Assembly (NCBI GenBank): GCA_002418985.1
Contig: DIFE01000157.1
Coordinates: 1 to 56,252 of the forward strand
DNA length: 56,252 nt
Source of the DNA: Deltaproteobacteria bacterium UBA5756
GTDB taxonomy: Bacteria > Desulfobacterota > Syntrophorhabdia > Syntrophorhabdales > Syntrophorhabdaceae
Reading direction: 5' to 3'
The notes under the pieces were generated by a model, which saw nothing but the letters and a program-made list of their open reading frames with translations, made no database searches and was not told where the DNA came from. Below, in pieces: positions 24,901 to 33,635 of this stretch (positions are counted from its first letter, which is position 1; the number at the start of each line of letters is the position of its first letter). The translations under genes and the position numbers were made by a program.

Positions 24901-25356
24901 ATGGCGGACGGCGTCACCGGACTCATGATGCGCCCGATGAACACGAGCGACATCCCGGCGATCCTCGAGATTGAAAAGGTTTCTTTTGCGGTCCCGTGGA
25001 CACGGGGTATGTTTGAAGAGACCCTGGCGTCAGACATAACCATCAGTCTTGTCACGGAAGAGGTGGGCCGGATTTCCGGATATATAATCTTCTATGACGC
25101 AGGCCCCGAAATGCACATCATGAACATCGCCGTTCATCCCCGGCAGCGAAGGCATGGCCTGGCATTCGGCATGATGTCCCGAATCCTTGCCTTTGCCCGG
25201 GACAATGCCATTGAGGAATGTTTCCTTGAGGTCAGGGAAAGCAATGTGCCTGCCCGCGGTCTTTACAAGAAGCTCGGTTTCAGGTCCATTGGGAGGCGCA
25301 AGGAATACTACAGTGAGACCCGCGAGGATGCTCTCGTCATGAGACTCTCGCTCTGA
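24901..25356 (+). CDS. rimI: Ribosomal protein bS18-alanine N-acetyltransferase-like GNAT protein
   Basis: This 151-residue GNAT acetyltransferase matches RimI: the entry motif EKVSFAVPWTRGMFEE, the acetyl-CoA loop VHPRQRRHGLAFGMM, the central NIAVH strand, and the C-terminal EVRESNVPARGLYKKLGF. RimI acetylates the N terminus of ribosomal protein S18. It starts one base after the mobA stop. The usual partner TsaB is not next to it. Confidence 0.88.
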   Translation: MADGVTGLMMRPMNTSDIPAILEIEKVSFAVPWTRGMFEETLASDITISLVTEEVGRISGYIIFYDAGPEMHIMNIAVHPRQRRHGLAFGMMSRILAFARDNAIEECFLEVRESNVPARGLYKKLGFRSIGRRKEYYSETREDALVMRLSL

Positions 25357-25461
25357 GAAATTTGGTTGCGCGGCGCGGGCCTTACAGGTTACAATCGCTT
25401 ACCGAAAATATCGGCTTGTATATATATAATGGTATATGCCATCCGGGAGACAGGAAGAAAT

Positions 25462-26220
25462 ATGGACGACATACCGGGTAAGATCGTAGGGAATACCATT
25501 GGCGCGGGCGGGTTCCGGCGCCTCATCGTGCGGCTTGAGAGGCCTCTCGGGAGGGTAACGCCGGGTCAGTTCATCATGCTGAAAATTCCCGAGCGCGAGG
25601 TCTTCCTGCGCAGGCCTTTCAGCATCTATGATTCACGGGGAAAAACGCTGACGGTTATGTACCGGGTTGTCGGCAAAGGCACAGATGCCCTCGCCGCCGC
25701 CGCGGCCAAGGCTCCGGTGATGGTCCTCGGGCCCCTGGGCCGGGGCTTTACGGTGAACAAGAAAAATACCTGCCTCGTTGTTGCCGGCGGCATCGGTTTT
25801 GCCGGCGTGAGAATGCTCCTCAAGCGCCTCGGCGAAAGGGGCACGCTCTTTCTTGGGGTCACGACGGGAGATGAGCTGAAGATAGCCGAAGACCTCGAGG
25901 GCTCCCGCCTGCTGACCGCGACCCTCGACGGCTCCCGGGGATTTGCGGGAGACGTGGTGAGCCTCCTTGGCCGGCACCTTGACGAATACAGGGGAAAAAG
26001 CCCGGAGGTATTCGCCTGCGGCCCGTCGGGTATGGTGAAAAGCCTGCGGAAGCTCCTTGAGCCGTCCGGGATTCCCTGCCAGGTTTCTGTTGAGGAGAGG
26101 ATGGCCTGCGGCATGGGGCTGTGCTTTGGCTGCGTCGTTGCGATGAAGGACGAGACAAACCCCTATAAAAGGGTATGCAAGGAAGGACCGGTATTCAGCC
26201 TATGGGATCTCTCGCTGTAG
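25462..26220 (+). CDS. pyrK: Dihydroorotate dehydrogenase electron transfer subunit
   Basis: This 252-residue protein partners PyrD type 1B, moving electrons to NAD+ via FAD and a [2Fe-2S] cluster. FAD binding is seen in FLRRPFSIYD, NAD binding in VVAGGIGFAGV and FACGPSGMV. The cluster cysteines lie in ERMACGMGLCFGCVV plus one near the C terminus (RVCKEG). The ATG at 25462 follows AGGAAG; the long upstream in-frame extension shows no conserved sequence. It overlaps pyrD by 19 bases. Confidence 0.95.
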   Translation: MDDIPGKIVGNTIGAGGFRRLIVRLERPLGRVTPGQFIMLKIPEREVFLRRPFSIYDSRGKTLTVMYRVVGKGTDALAAAAAKAPVMVLGPLGRGFTVNKKNTCLVVAGGIGFAGVRMLLKRLGERGTLFLGVTTGDELKIAEDLEGSRLLTATLDGSRGFAGDVVSLLGRHLDEYRGKSPEVFACGPSGMVKSLRKLLEPSGIPCQVSVEERMACGMGLCFGCVVAMKDETNPYKRVCKEGPVFSLWDLSL

Positions 26221-27104
26221 AGCTTTTCGGAAAGAGGCTCAAAAACCCCGTCATGAACGCATCGGGGACTCTCGGTTACGGGGTGGAGATAGAGCCGCTA
26301 TGGGGGGTAGAAACCATGGGGGCCTATGTTACCAAGGGTCTCTCCATAAAGCCCCACCACGGCAACCCGACGCCCCGCGTCTGGGAGGAGCGCTACGGGA
26401 TGATAAACTCCATCGGCCTCCAGAATGTCGGCATAGAGCGCTTTTTCTCCCATTACTTCCCTTTTTTCGAAGAAAAAAAGTGTCCCATCATAGTGAATTT
26501 CTTCGGTTTCAGCGAGGAAGAGTACGTTTCCTGCGCCGCCGGAATACGCCCCCACGATCTCATCGTCGCACTGGAAATGAACCTTTCCTGCCCGAATATC
26601 AAGAAGGGCGGGATAAGCTTCGGGAAAGAGGCGTCGGCCGTCCACGCCATCGTGCGGTCCGTGCGGGAAGCTACACGGATACCCCTTATCGCGAAACTTA
26701 CCCCGGAAGTAAAGAACATTGCCGAGATCGCCCGTGCCGCATATGAAGGAGGAGCTGACGGGCTTACACTGATAAACACAATGCCCGCCGCGGTTGTCGA
26801 CATTGGGAGACGGAAGGTTCCGCTGAAGGGCGGTCTTTCCGGTCCCATCCTGAAACCCGTCGCGGTGCGCGCCGTCCACGAATGTTCAAAAGAGGTGCCC
26901 ATTCCCGTCATCGGTGCCGGGGGGATTATGGATACACAGGATGCCCTGGCTTTTTTCATGGCGGGCGCCCGGGCCATTCAGATCGGGACGGCCACATTCG
27001 TCGACCCCTTCACCATGCCGAAGATCATCGCCGGGCTGGAGTCGTGGCTCGATGACAACGGCTGTGCCGACATCTCGGCCATCGTGGGCATCACCCATGA
27101 ATGA
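26202..27104 (+). CDS. pyrD: Dihydroorotate dehydrogenase, class 1B catalytic subunit
   Basis: This 300-residue FMN enzyme oxidises dihydroorotate to orotate in pyrimidine synthesis. Class 1B is shown by the catalytic Cys130 in NLSCPNIKKGG (class 2 uses serine) and by the neighbouring pyrK. The FMN phosphate region is IPVIGAGGI...GARAIQIGTA. The start lies inside the pyrK end. It overlaps recJ by eight bases. Confidence 0.96.
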   Translation: MGSLAVELFGKRLKNPVMNASGTLGYGVEIEPLWGVETMGAYVTKGLSIKPHHGNPTPRVWEERYGMINSIGLQNVGIERFFSHYFPFFEEKKCPIIVNFFGFSEEEYVSCAAGIRPHDLIVALEMNLSCPNIKKGGISFGKEASAVHAIVRSVREATRIPLIAKLTPEVKNIAEIARAAYEGGADGLTLINTMPAAVVDIGRRKVPLKGGLSGPILKPVAVRAVHECSKEVPIPVIGAGGIMDTQDALAFFMAGARAIQIGTATFVDPFTMPKIIAGLESWLDDNGCADISAIVGITHE

Positions 27105-28797
27105 TACCGCAGCGACAATCGGGTCCGCCTTGCATGGCACGGCGGCAAAGGCGGCCGCCGATGTGGCCCTTACTATCACTGAAAGTCTTGGCGTGCCCCA
27201 TCTCATCGCCCGGATCCTGGTCGCCCGAGGCGTAACAACACCCGATGAGGCCGGTGTCTTCTTAAAACCGAGGCTTGATGACCTGTCCGACCCCTTTCTG
27301 CTGCCCGACATGGATAAGGGCGTCGCACGCCTCATCGAGGCCGTCAGCAAAAGTGAAAAGATCTGCATATGGGGAGATTACGACGCCGACGGAGTATCCT
27401 GTCTTGCGCTGATGTTCAATTTTCTCAAGCACCTCGGCGTATCGGCGGCGGTCCACATACCTACGCGGGAGGAGGGCTACGGGCTGCATATCGAGAAGAT
27501 CGAGGAACTTGCCAAAGATGGGGTGTGTCTACTCGTATCACTTGACTGCGGCTCTTCCAACGCCGAAGAAATAGACCATGCCCGCCGTCTCGGGATGGAC
27601 ACGATCGTCATAGACCACCACGAGATAGGATCGGAGGTCCCCCGGGCGGTGGCCGTAATAAACCCGAAGCGCAAAGACTCCCTCTTCCCCACGAGGGACC
27701 TGGCTGCGTGCGGCGTCACATTCTTTTTCCTTCTGGGGCTTCGCCGGACCATGCACGCAAAAGGCCTCATCCCCGGTCATATCAATTTGAAAAAAGAACT
27801 GGACCTCGTTACCATCGGGACGGTAGGGGACATGGTTCCCTTGACGGGCGACAACAGGATCCTCGTCAGGCACGGCATGGAGGTCATGAACCAGAGGCCG
27901 AGGGCATGGCTGAGGTCAATGCTCGGCAGCAGAGTCATATCGAAAGGCCTCGTCAACGAATTCGCCCTTGGTTTTATCATCATTCCCAGGATAAACGCCA
28001 CGGGCAGGGTCGCGCGGCCCCACAAATCCTTCGATTTTCTCGTGGCTACCGACGATCAAGCGGCGCTGGCCCTGCTCGCGGAACTCCAGAAGGCGAACAC
28101 CGTCAGGCAGCAGCGCGAGAAGAAGATCCACGACGAGATCGTCAGTTCCATAGGGACCGACGGCCTTTCGGGCAGGAAGACCATCGTGGTCTTCAACGAG
28201 AAATGGCACGCGGGCGTCCTGGGCATAGTCGCCCAAAAGCTCACCGAGCGGTTCGGCAAGCCGGCCATCGTCATCACGAAGGTAAAGGATATATGGAAGG
28301 GTTCGGGCAGGGGAGGCGACGGTATGGATCTCTTCGAGGCCATATGCTCGCTTTCACCTCTGCTTTTAAAATACGGCGGCCATAAATACGCCTGCGGGAT
28401 CTCGCTCAACGAAGAAAACCTTCCTGCCTTTGCCGAGGCGTTTGAAAAGGCCGTGGAGGGCACCATTACCGGGAGGAAGCGCCCGGTGCACGTGGACACG
28501 GCAGCCGGCTTTGACGAGCTCACCAGCGAGGTGATGGACTACCTCGAAGAGCTCGGCCCCTTCGGTATCGGCAACCCCAGGCCGAACCTGCTCTTCGACG
28601 CGGCGGGCATCAATGCCGCGGGCAACGGCCGGACACGCATCACGGACGGCAGCAACAGGACGTGGTACGGCTTCTATGCCGCAAAAAGCCCCTTTCAGAA
28701 GAGTGACGGCGCACGGATCATCGCCTCCCCGGTGGTGCGAATGGATTTCGGAGAGAGGTTCATCCACTTGAATATAAAAGAGATGGTAACGGAATAG
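27097..28797 (+). CDS. recJ: Single-stranded-DNA-specific exonuclease RecJ
   Basis: This 566-residue 5'-3' exonuclease acts in recombination and mismatch repair. The DHH phosphoesterase motifs are GDYDADG (about 92), SLDCG and IDHHE (about 172). The DHHA1 domain with GSGRGG and GGHKYACGI and a C-terminal OB domain follow. It starts in the last codons of pyrD. Length is typical. Confidence 0.95.
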   Translation: MNDTAATIGSALHGTAAKAAADVALTITESLGVPHLIARILVARGVTTPDEAGVFLKPRLDDLSDPFLLPDMDKGVARLIEAVSKSEKICIWGDYDADGVSCLALMFNFLKHLGVSAAVHIPTREEGYGLHIEKIEELAKDGVCLLVSLDCGSSNAEEIDHARRLGMDTIVIDHHEIGSEVPRAVAVINPKRKDSLFPTRDLAACGVTFFFLLGLRRTMHAKGLIPGHINLKKELDLVTIGTVGDMVPLTGDNRILVRHGMEVMNQRPRAWLRSMLGSRVISKGLVNEFALGFIIIPRINATGRVARPHKSFDFLVATDDQAALALLAELQKANTVRQQREKKIHDEIVSSIGTDGLSGRKTIVVFNEKWHAGVLGIVAQKLTERFGKPAIVITKVKDIWKGSGRGGDGMDLFEAICSLSPLLLKYGGHKYACGISLNEENLPAFAEAFEKAVEGTITGRKRPVHVDTAAGFDELTSEVMDYLEELGPFGIGNPRPNLLFDAAGINAAGNGRTRITDGSNRTWYGFYAAKSPFQKSDGARIIASPVVRMDFGERFIHLNIKEMVTE

Positions 28798-28851
28798 AGA
28801 AGTTCCTTTACGCCTCAGGCTTCACGCGTTATGTTACCGTAACGGTTTCTT

Positions 28852-29337
28852 ATGGGCAAAGACAAGTCACATGTGACACCCGCGATCAGGTTCCTCAGGG
28901 AAAAGAGGGTCGATTTTTCGGAGCACCCCTACGAGTATGTGGAGCACGGCGGCACGTCGACGTTCGCGAAACAGTATCACGTGGACGAGCACATGGTCAT
29001 AAAGACCCTCATCATGGAGGATGAGAACGGCAGACCGCTTGTCGTCCTCATGCACGGCGACAGGGAAGTCTCCACCAAGGAGCTCGCCCGCACAGCAGGC
29101 GTCAAGAAAGTAGGGCCCTCAACGCCCCAAAGGGCCCGGAAACACTCGGGGTACATGGTTGGCGGCACGTCACCCTTCGGCACGCGCAAGGTCATGCCTG
29201 TCTACATGGAAGAGACGATCCTCGAGCTCCCGAAGATTTACATCAACGGCGGCAGACGCGGGTACCTCGTCGCGATGGACCCCCATGACATAGTCAAAAC
29301 ACTCAATCCCACCCTTGTACATGTGGGGATTGAATAG
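28852..29337 (+). CDS. ybaK: YbaK/EbsC-type Cys-tRNA(Pro) deacylase
   Basis: This 161-residue protein is a trans-editing enzyme that removes cysteine from mischarged tRNA(Pro). The family's lysine region (VIKTLIM) and the GXXXP loop (VGGTSPFGTRK) are seen. It begins MGKDKSHVTPA with only a weak ribosome binding site. It stands alone between recJ and a repeat-bearing gap. Confidence 0.9.
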   Translation: MGKDKSHVTPAIRFLREKRVDFSEHPYEYVEHGGTSTFAKQYHVDEHMVIKTLIMEDENGRPLVVLMHGDREVSTKELARTAGVKKVGPSTPQRARKHSGYMVGGTSPFGTRKVMPVYMEETILELPKIYINGGRRGYLVAMDPHDIVKTLNPTLVHVGIE

Positions 29338-29434
29338 CACGCGGGGCTTTATGCGATGGACAAGGACCCAACCGGATACTATAATGAAGGTTAGGAAAAG
29401 ACGAGTCCCACGGTAAACCGGGATGAAGTGAAAC

Positions 29435-29465
29435 AATAGGTCCTATAGGACGCACAGGACCTATT
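29435..29465. repeat. AGGTCC/GGACCT intergenic palindrome, copy 2
   Basis: AATAGGTCC (29435-29443) and GGACCTATT (29457-29465) are a perfect 9-bp inverted repeat around a 13-base loop that itself contains TATAGGAC. It lies in the 167-base gap before the His-rich membrane protein. Confidence 0.55.
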
Positions 29466-29504
29466 CCGAAAACCAAAACCGAAGACCCGAGGTAAAAGAT
29501 CCAC

Positions 29505-30215
29505 ATGTTTCCTGAGCTGTCCGCACTATTGATCGCCGCCGTAACCATCGGGTTCTTTCACACGCTCTTTGGCCCCGATCACTATGTACCCTTTGTGATG
29601 CTCTCCTGGTCGAGGAAATGGTCCACGGTCAAGACCGCGGCCGTGACCCTTGCGTGCGGCCTCGGCCATATACTGAGTTCCATCGTGCTCGGTCTCGTCG
29701 GGGTTGCCCTGGGGGTGGCGCTCGAGAGCCTTGAGTTCATAGAGTCGACGCGCGGAACGATTGCCGCATGGCTTCTTATTGCCCTCGGTCTCGCCTACAG
29801 CGTATGGGGCATCAGGCGGGCCATTCTGAACAGGCCTCACCGGCATGTCCACATACACGGTGTTTCCGATGTGCACGAGCACGAGCACACGCATCACGGC
29901 AAACATGCCCATTTTCATGAAGACGGCAGGAAGACCGTTACGCCGTGGGTTCTGTTCATAATTTTCGTCTTCGGTCCCTGCGAACCGCTGATCCCCCTTC
30001 TTATCTATCCCGCAGCCAGAAAGAGCTATTGGGGGGTAGCGATGGTGAGCCTGACATTCGGAATGGTGACGATAGCGACAATGATGGCGGCCGTATTGCT
30101 GATGAGGGCCGGACTCAGCCTCCGTGTGCTCGACAGGGCCGAGCGCTACACTCACGCCATCGCGGGGTTGACCATTCTGACATGCGGCCTGATGATAGAA
30201 TTCCTGGGACTGTGA
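29505..30215 (+). CDS. Membrane protein with His-rich loop, UreH/TauE- or NicO-like
   Basis: This 236-residue protein has about six hydrophobic segments. Between the third and fourth lies a loop with more than ten histidines (about residues 112-140). An early motif HTLFGPDHYVPFV and a later FGPCEPLIPLL resemble the HX4DH and related motifs of nickel/cobalt transporters and the UreH family. Export or uptake of a transition metal is inferred from these. GAGGT precedes the ATG. No urease or hydrogenase genes are nearby. Confidence 0.72.
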   Translation: MFPELSALLIAAVTIGFFHTLFGPDHYVPFVMLSWSRKWSTVKTAAVTLACGLGHILSSIVLGLVGVALGVALESLEFIESTRGTIAAWLLIALGLAYSVWGIRRAILNRPHRHVHIHGVSDVHEHEHTHHGKHAHFHEDGRKTVTPWVLFIIFVFGPCEPLIPLLIYPAARKSYWGVAMVSLTFGMVTIATMMAAVLLMRAGLSLRVLDRAERYTHAIAGLTILTCGLMIEFLGL

Positions 30216-30223
30216 CGCGCGGC

Positions 30224-30688
30224 ATGAACACACCCGGCAGCAAGGAAGAATTTCTTTCCGTCATCAACGAAATGTTCAGCGAGAAGATCCCCTTCAACAA
30301 ATTGCTGGGCCTCAAGATCGAATCGATGACGGCCGAGTGCGTGAAAGTGTCGTTCCGGATGAGAGAGGACCTGATGGGGCACTGGAAGCGCGGGATGGTC
30401 CACGGAGGGGTCATATCATCGGTGATCGATGTTACGGGAGGGCTCGCGGCATTCATGGGCGTGCAGGAAAAGATGGATAAGACCCCGGAGGCAAAATTCG
30501 CGAGGTTCACACGGGTAAGCACCATCGACCTGCGCGTGGACTTTCTCCGCCCAGGTCTTGGAGAGGCGTTCACCGCAACTGCCTATCCCTTGAGAACGGG
30601 CAGCAGGATCGCCGTAACCCGAACGGAATTGAGCAACGAAAAGGAAGAATTGATAGCGGTGGGAACGGGATCGTACACGGTGGCTTGA
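30224..30688 (+). CDS. Hotdog-fold thioesterase, PaaI/YigI-like
   Basis: This 154-residue protein has the PaaI-like hotdog signature: VKVSFRMREDLMG, then the central helix region GMVHGGVISSVIDVTGGLAA, and TIDLRVDFLRPG. Such enzymes hydrolyse acyl- or aryl-CoA thioesters. A GTG four codons upstream is an alternative start. It follows the membrane protein after eight bases and overlaps the in-frame extension of the next gene, but not its likely start. Confidence 0.87.
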   Translation: MNTPGSKEEFLSVINEMFSEKIPFNKLLGLKIESMTAECVKVSFRMREDLMGHWKRGMVHGGVISSVIDVTGGLAAFMGVQEKMDKTPEAKFARFTRVSTIDLRVDFLRPGLGEAFTATAYPLRTGSRIAVTRTELSNEKEELIAVGTGSYTVA

Positions 30689-30740
30689 AGACAGGCCCGG
30701 TACCTTGGGGAAAGCGTTATCTATGTACCCGGACCATACC

Positions 30741-30775
30741 CCCCATCACCCATAACCTATTACCCATTACCTGCC
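30741..30775. repeat. Low-complexity CCCATNACCCATAACC-type repeat
   Basis: A run of imperfect 7-8 base units (CCCATCA, CCCATAA, CCTATTA, CCCATTA) lies just before the radical SAM gene. A related sequence in the opposite orientation (GGTTATAGGTTATAGG) is at 51604-51619. It argues against the longer reading of the next gene, which would translate it. Confidence 0.45.
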
Positions 30776-30801
30776 TTTTGATTTCTGCTATACTATTTCC
30801 C

Positions 30802-31743
30802 ATGCAGGCCGATCTTTCCATGCTTTCGCACTGCACCCTGTGCCCCCGGCATTGCGGTGTTGACCGCCTTGCGGGCGAGCGCGGGTTCTGCGGGGCCGGT
30901 GGAGATATCGGGGTGGCTCATTTCGGGCCCCATTTCGGGGAGGAACCTCCCATCACGGGGACGAAGGGTTCGGGAAACATCTTTTTCTCCTTTTGCAATC
31001 TGCGCTGCGTCTTTTGCCAGAACTACCGGATCAGGCATGAGGGGCGGGGCAGTCCGGTGACGCTCGAAGAGCTCGTCGAGATGTTCTTCTCCCTGGAGGC
31101 GATGGGCTGCCACAACATAAATCTCGTGAGCCCCACGCCGTATGTTCCGTTTATCGGCGTCGCCATCAGGGAAGCGAAGGAAAGGGGTATCGGGGTGCCC
31201 TTTCTCTACAATACGAACGGCTATGACAGCGTGGATGCCCTGAGGTCTCTCGAGGGGCTTGTCGACATCTACCTTCCCGACTTCAAGTACTGGAACCCGG
31301 TGATTGCCGGGAAACTGTCCGGCGCCGCGAAACAGGCGCCATACCAGGAGCGCGCCCGGGCGGCCGTCATGGAGATGAAGCGCCAGGTTGGGGACCTCGT
31401 TGTCGAAAATGGAATCGCGGGAAGGGGCCTCATGGTGCGCCACCTCGTCCTGCCGGGGGGGCTTGCGGGATCGCGGCAGATATTCACCTGGATCCGCGAC
31501 AACCTCGGAGAAAAGACCTGGATCGGCCTCATGTCGCAATATCTCCCGCTCCATCGTTCAGGGGAGTACCCCCTTCTCGCCCGAAAGATCAGACAGGAGG
31601 AATATGACGACGTCGTTTCCTTCCTTATTGATAATGGTTTCGACAACGTCTTCATTCAGGAGCTCGACAGCGCCCCCCTCTTCGTACCCGACTTCGACAG
31701 AAAGGAGCCCTTCGGGGAACAGGAAAACGGGGAAAGCCGATGA
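30802..31743 (+). CDS. PflX-like radical SAM protein
   Basis: This 313-residue protein has a leading cysteine motif (CTLCPRHCGVDR) and the radical SAM site CNLRCVFCQN (CX3CX2C), followed by a TIM-barrel-like core. This is the PflX (COG1313) type related to pyruvate formate-lyase activating enzymes; the substrate is unknown. No glycyl-radical enzyme gene is in the window. The start MQADLSMLSHC was chosen because the frame upstream runs through a low-complexity repeat. Confidence 0.85.
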   Translation: MQADLSMLSHCTLCPRHCGVDRLAGERGFCGAGGDIGVAHFGPHFGEEPPITGTKGSGNIFFSFCNLRCVFCQNYRIRHEGRGSPVTLEELVEMFFSLEAMGCHNINLVSPTPYVPFIGVAIREAKERGIGVPFLYNTNGYDSVDALRSLEGLVDIYLPDFKYWNPVIAGKLSGAAKQAPYQERARAAVMEMKRQVGDLVVENGIAGRGLMVRHLVLPGGLAGSRQIFTWIRDNLGEKTWIGLMSQYLPLHRSGEYPLLARKIRQEEYDDVVSFLIDNGFDNVFIQELDSAPLFVPDFDRKEPFGEQENGESR

Positions 31744-31782
31744 AGCCGGAAACAAGAGATAAAATCACATCGAGGAGGCAGA

Positions 31783-32265
31783 ATGGAACTCAGGAGCGTT
31801 AAAATCGATATACCGGAGGGCCTGAACGTCGTTATCGGGCAGTCCCATTTTATCAAGACCGTTGAAGACCTCTACGAGATACTCATCGGGTCCGCGCCAT
31901 CGCTCAAGTTCGGCGTCGCCTTTTCCGAGGCGAGCGGGCCGTGCCTCGTGAGGTATGAGGGCAATGACGAGGCGCTGGCGAAGCTTGCCGCCGACACATC
32001 CTTTCAATTATCCTGCGGGCATACGTTTGTTATATTCATGAAGGACGGCTTTCCCATCAACGTCCTCAATGCGGTGAAGGTCTGCCAGGAGGTCTGCCAG
32101 ATCTTCTGCGCCACCGCCAACCCCCTTGACGTCATAATCGCCGAGACAGATCAGGGACGGGGCATAATGGGCGTCATAGACGGCTCAAAACCAGCCGGCA
32201 TCGAAGCGGACGAGGACAGGAAAGCCCGAAAGGAAATGCTGAGGAAGTTTGGGTACAAGTTGTAA
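31783..32265 (+). CDS. Adenosine-specific kinase family protein (DUF355)
   Basis: This 160-residue protein matches the small COG1839/PF04008 family: KFGVAFSEASGPCLVRYEGND, CGHTFVIFM, the cysteine-rich VCQEVCQIFCATANP and DQGRGIMGVIDG. The family is better known from archaea and was named for an adenosine-binding structure; its cellular role is poorly defined. GAGGAGG precedes the ATG. Confidence 0.85.
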   Translation: MELRSVKIDIPEGLNVVIGQSHFIKTVEDLYEILIGSAPSLKFGVAFSEASGPCLVRYEGNDEALAKLAADTSFQLSCGHTFVIFMKDGFPINVLNAVKVCQEVCQIFCATANPLDVIIAETDQGRGIMGVIDGSKPAGIEADEDRKARKEMLRKFGYKL

Positions 32266-32311
32266 CTCCGGGCGGAGGTCAAGGCTGGAGATTGGACTTG
32301 CCCTTGTCTTC

Positions 32312-32340
32312 ATAGGTCATATTCGACCTATAGGACCTAT
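32312..32340. repeat. AGGTC/GACCTAT intergenic palindrome, copy 3
   Basis: ATAGGTC (32312-32318) is followed by GACCTAT (32325-32331) and GGACCTAT (32333-32340), related to the copies at 15484 and 29435. It lies in the 185-base gap before the aminotransferase. Confidence 0.5.
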
Positions 32341-32379
32341 TAAATAAAGTGTTTTTCTTTTCCGGTCCCTGCTCCCCTC

Positions 32380-32432
32380 TCCTTTGGAATGATTCTTGCT
32401 TGGCTTTTCTGTTGATTGTATCCTTTGGAATG
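32380..32432 (+). repeat. Direct repeat TCCTTTGGAATG x2 upstream of the aminotransferase
   Basis: The 12-base word TCCTTTGGAATG occurs at 32380-32391 and 32421-32432, 41 bases apart (about four helical turns). It lies just before an operon that starts at 32451, so it might be a regulator site or a duplication relic. Confidence 0.4.
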
Positions 32433-32450
32433 TGGTAATTTTCAACATAA

Positions 32451-33635
32451 ATGGAAGACTTTTACAGGATATCCCGACTGCCGCCCTACGTGTTCGGCAT
32501 CGTGAGAGACCTTCTTATAGAAGCGCGCCGGCAGGGCGAGGACATCGTCGACCTTGGCATGGGCAACCCCGATCTGCCGACACCGAAGCATATCGTCTCG
32601 AAGCTTGTCGAGGCGGCACGCAACCCGAAGAACCACCGCTACAGCGCGTCGAAGGGTATATACAACCTCAGGGTCGCCATTTCCGCATGGTACAAGAGAC
32701 GCTACAATGTGGACATCGACCCTGACGAGGAAGTGGTGGTTACCATGGGGGCAAAGGAAGGCATCGGGCATCTCGTGCTCGCCACGATCAGTCAGGGAGA
32801 GACAGTTTTTGTGCCGAACCCGGCATACCCCATCCACTCCTATTCGGTGGTCATCTCCGGGGGAGACTTAAGGACCATACCGCTTCTGCCGAAGGAAGAG
32901 TTCTTTGAGCGTCTCAGCATCGCCGTCAAGACTACATGGCCGCTCCCCAGGATGCTCATCATCAGTTTTCCCAACAATCCCACCACGGAGGTGGTGGAAC
33001 TGAACTTTTTTGAAAAGATCGTGGGGTTTGCCAGGGAACACAACCTGATGATCGTTCACGACCTGGCCTACGCCGATCTCGCCTTCGACGGCTACAAGGC
33101 GCCGAGTTTTCTCGAGGCCGCAGGGGCCAAAGATGTCGGCGTGGAGTTCTTTTCCCTGTCGAAGAGTTACAGCATGGCAGGCTGGCGCGTCGGCTTCGCC
33201 GTTGGCAACAGGAAAATGATCAACGCCCTGGGAAGGATCAAGAGTTATTTTGATTATGGCGTTTTTCAGCCCATCCAGATCGCATCTATCATCGCCCTCA
33301 ATGAAGGTGATGACGAGGTGCCCGATATCGTTGAAAAATACAGGATGCGGCGGGACGTCCTCTGTGAAGGGTTGTACCGTCTCGGCTGGGAAGTGGAGAA
33401 ACCGAAGGCCACCATGTTTGTCTGGGCAAAGATACCGCAGCAGTACGCGGCCATGGGGTCCATAGAATTTTCGAAGCTCCTCCTCAAGGAGGCAAAGGTG
33501 GCCACGTCGCCGGGGATTGGATTCGGTGAATTCGGAGAAGGACATGTGCGTTTCGCCCTCGTGGAGAACGAACACAGGATAAAACAGGCGGTAAAGGGAA
33601 TAAAGAATTTCCTCTACCCGATAGGAAGAGCATGA
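32451..33635 (+). CDS. Class I/II aminotransferase, alanine/glutamate-type
   Basis: This 394-residue PLP enzyme has the fold type I landmarks VDLGMGNPDLPTP, NPAYPIHSY, SFPNNPTTEV and the PLP lysine in SLSKSYSMAGWRVG, then a substrate-binding arginine near VRFALVENEHR. It is close to the AlaC/YfdZ group that makes alanine, and is often found before homoserine dehydrogenase, where an aspartate or methionine role has been suggested. It overlaps hom by four bases (ATGA). Confidence 0.92.
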   Translation: MEDFYRISRLPPYVFGIVRDLLIEARRQGEDIVDLGMGNPDLPTPKHIVSKLVEAARNPKNHRYSASKGIYNLRVAISAWYKRRYNVDIDPDEEVVVTMGAKEGIGHLVLATISQGETVFVPNPAYPIHSYSVVISGGDLRTIPLLPKEEFFERLSIAVKTTWPLPRMLIISFPNNPTTEVVELNFFEKIVGFAREHNLMIVHDLAYADLAFDGYKAPSFLEAAGAKDVGVEFFSLSKSYSMAGWRVGFAVGNRKMINALGRIKSYFDYGVFQPIQIASIIALNEGDDEVPDIVEKYRMRRDVLCEGLYRLGWEVEKPKATMFVWAKIPQQYAAMGSIEFSKLLLKEAKVATSPGIGFGEFGEGHVRFALVENEHRIKQAVKGIKNFLYPIGRA

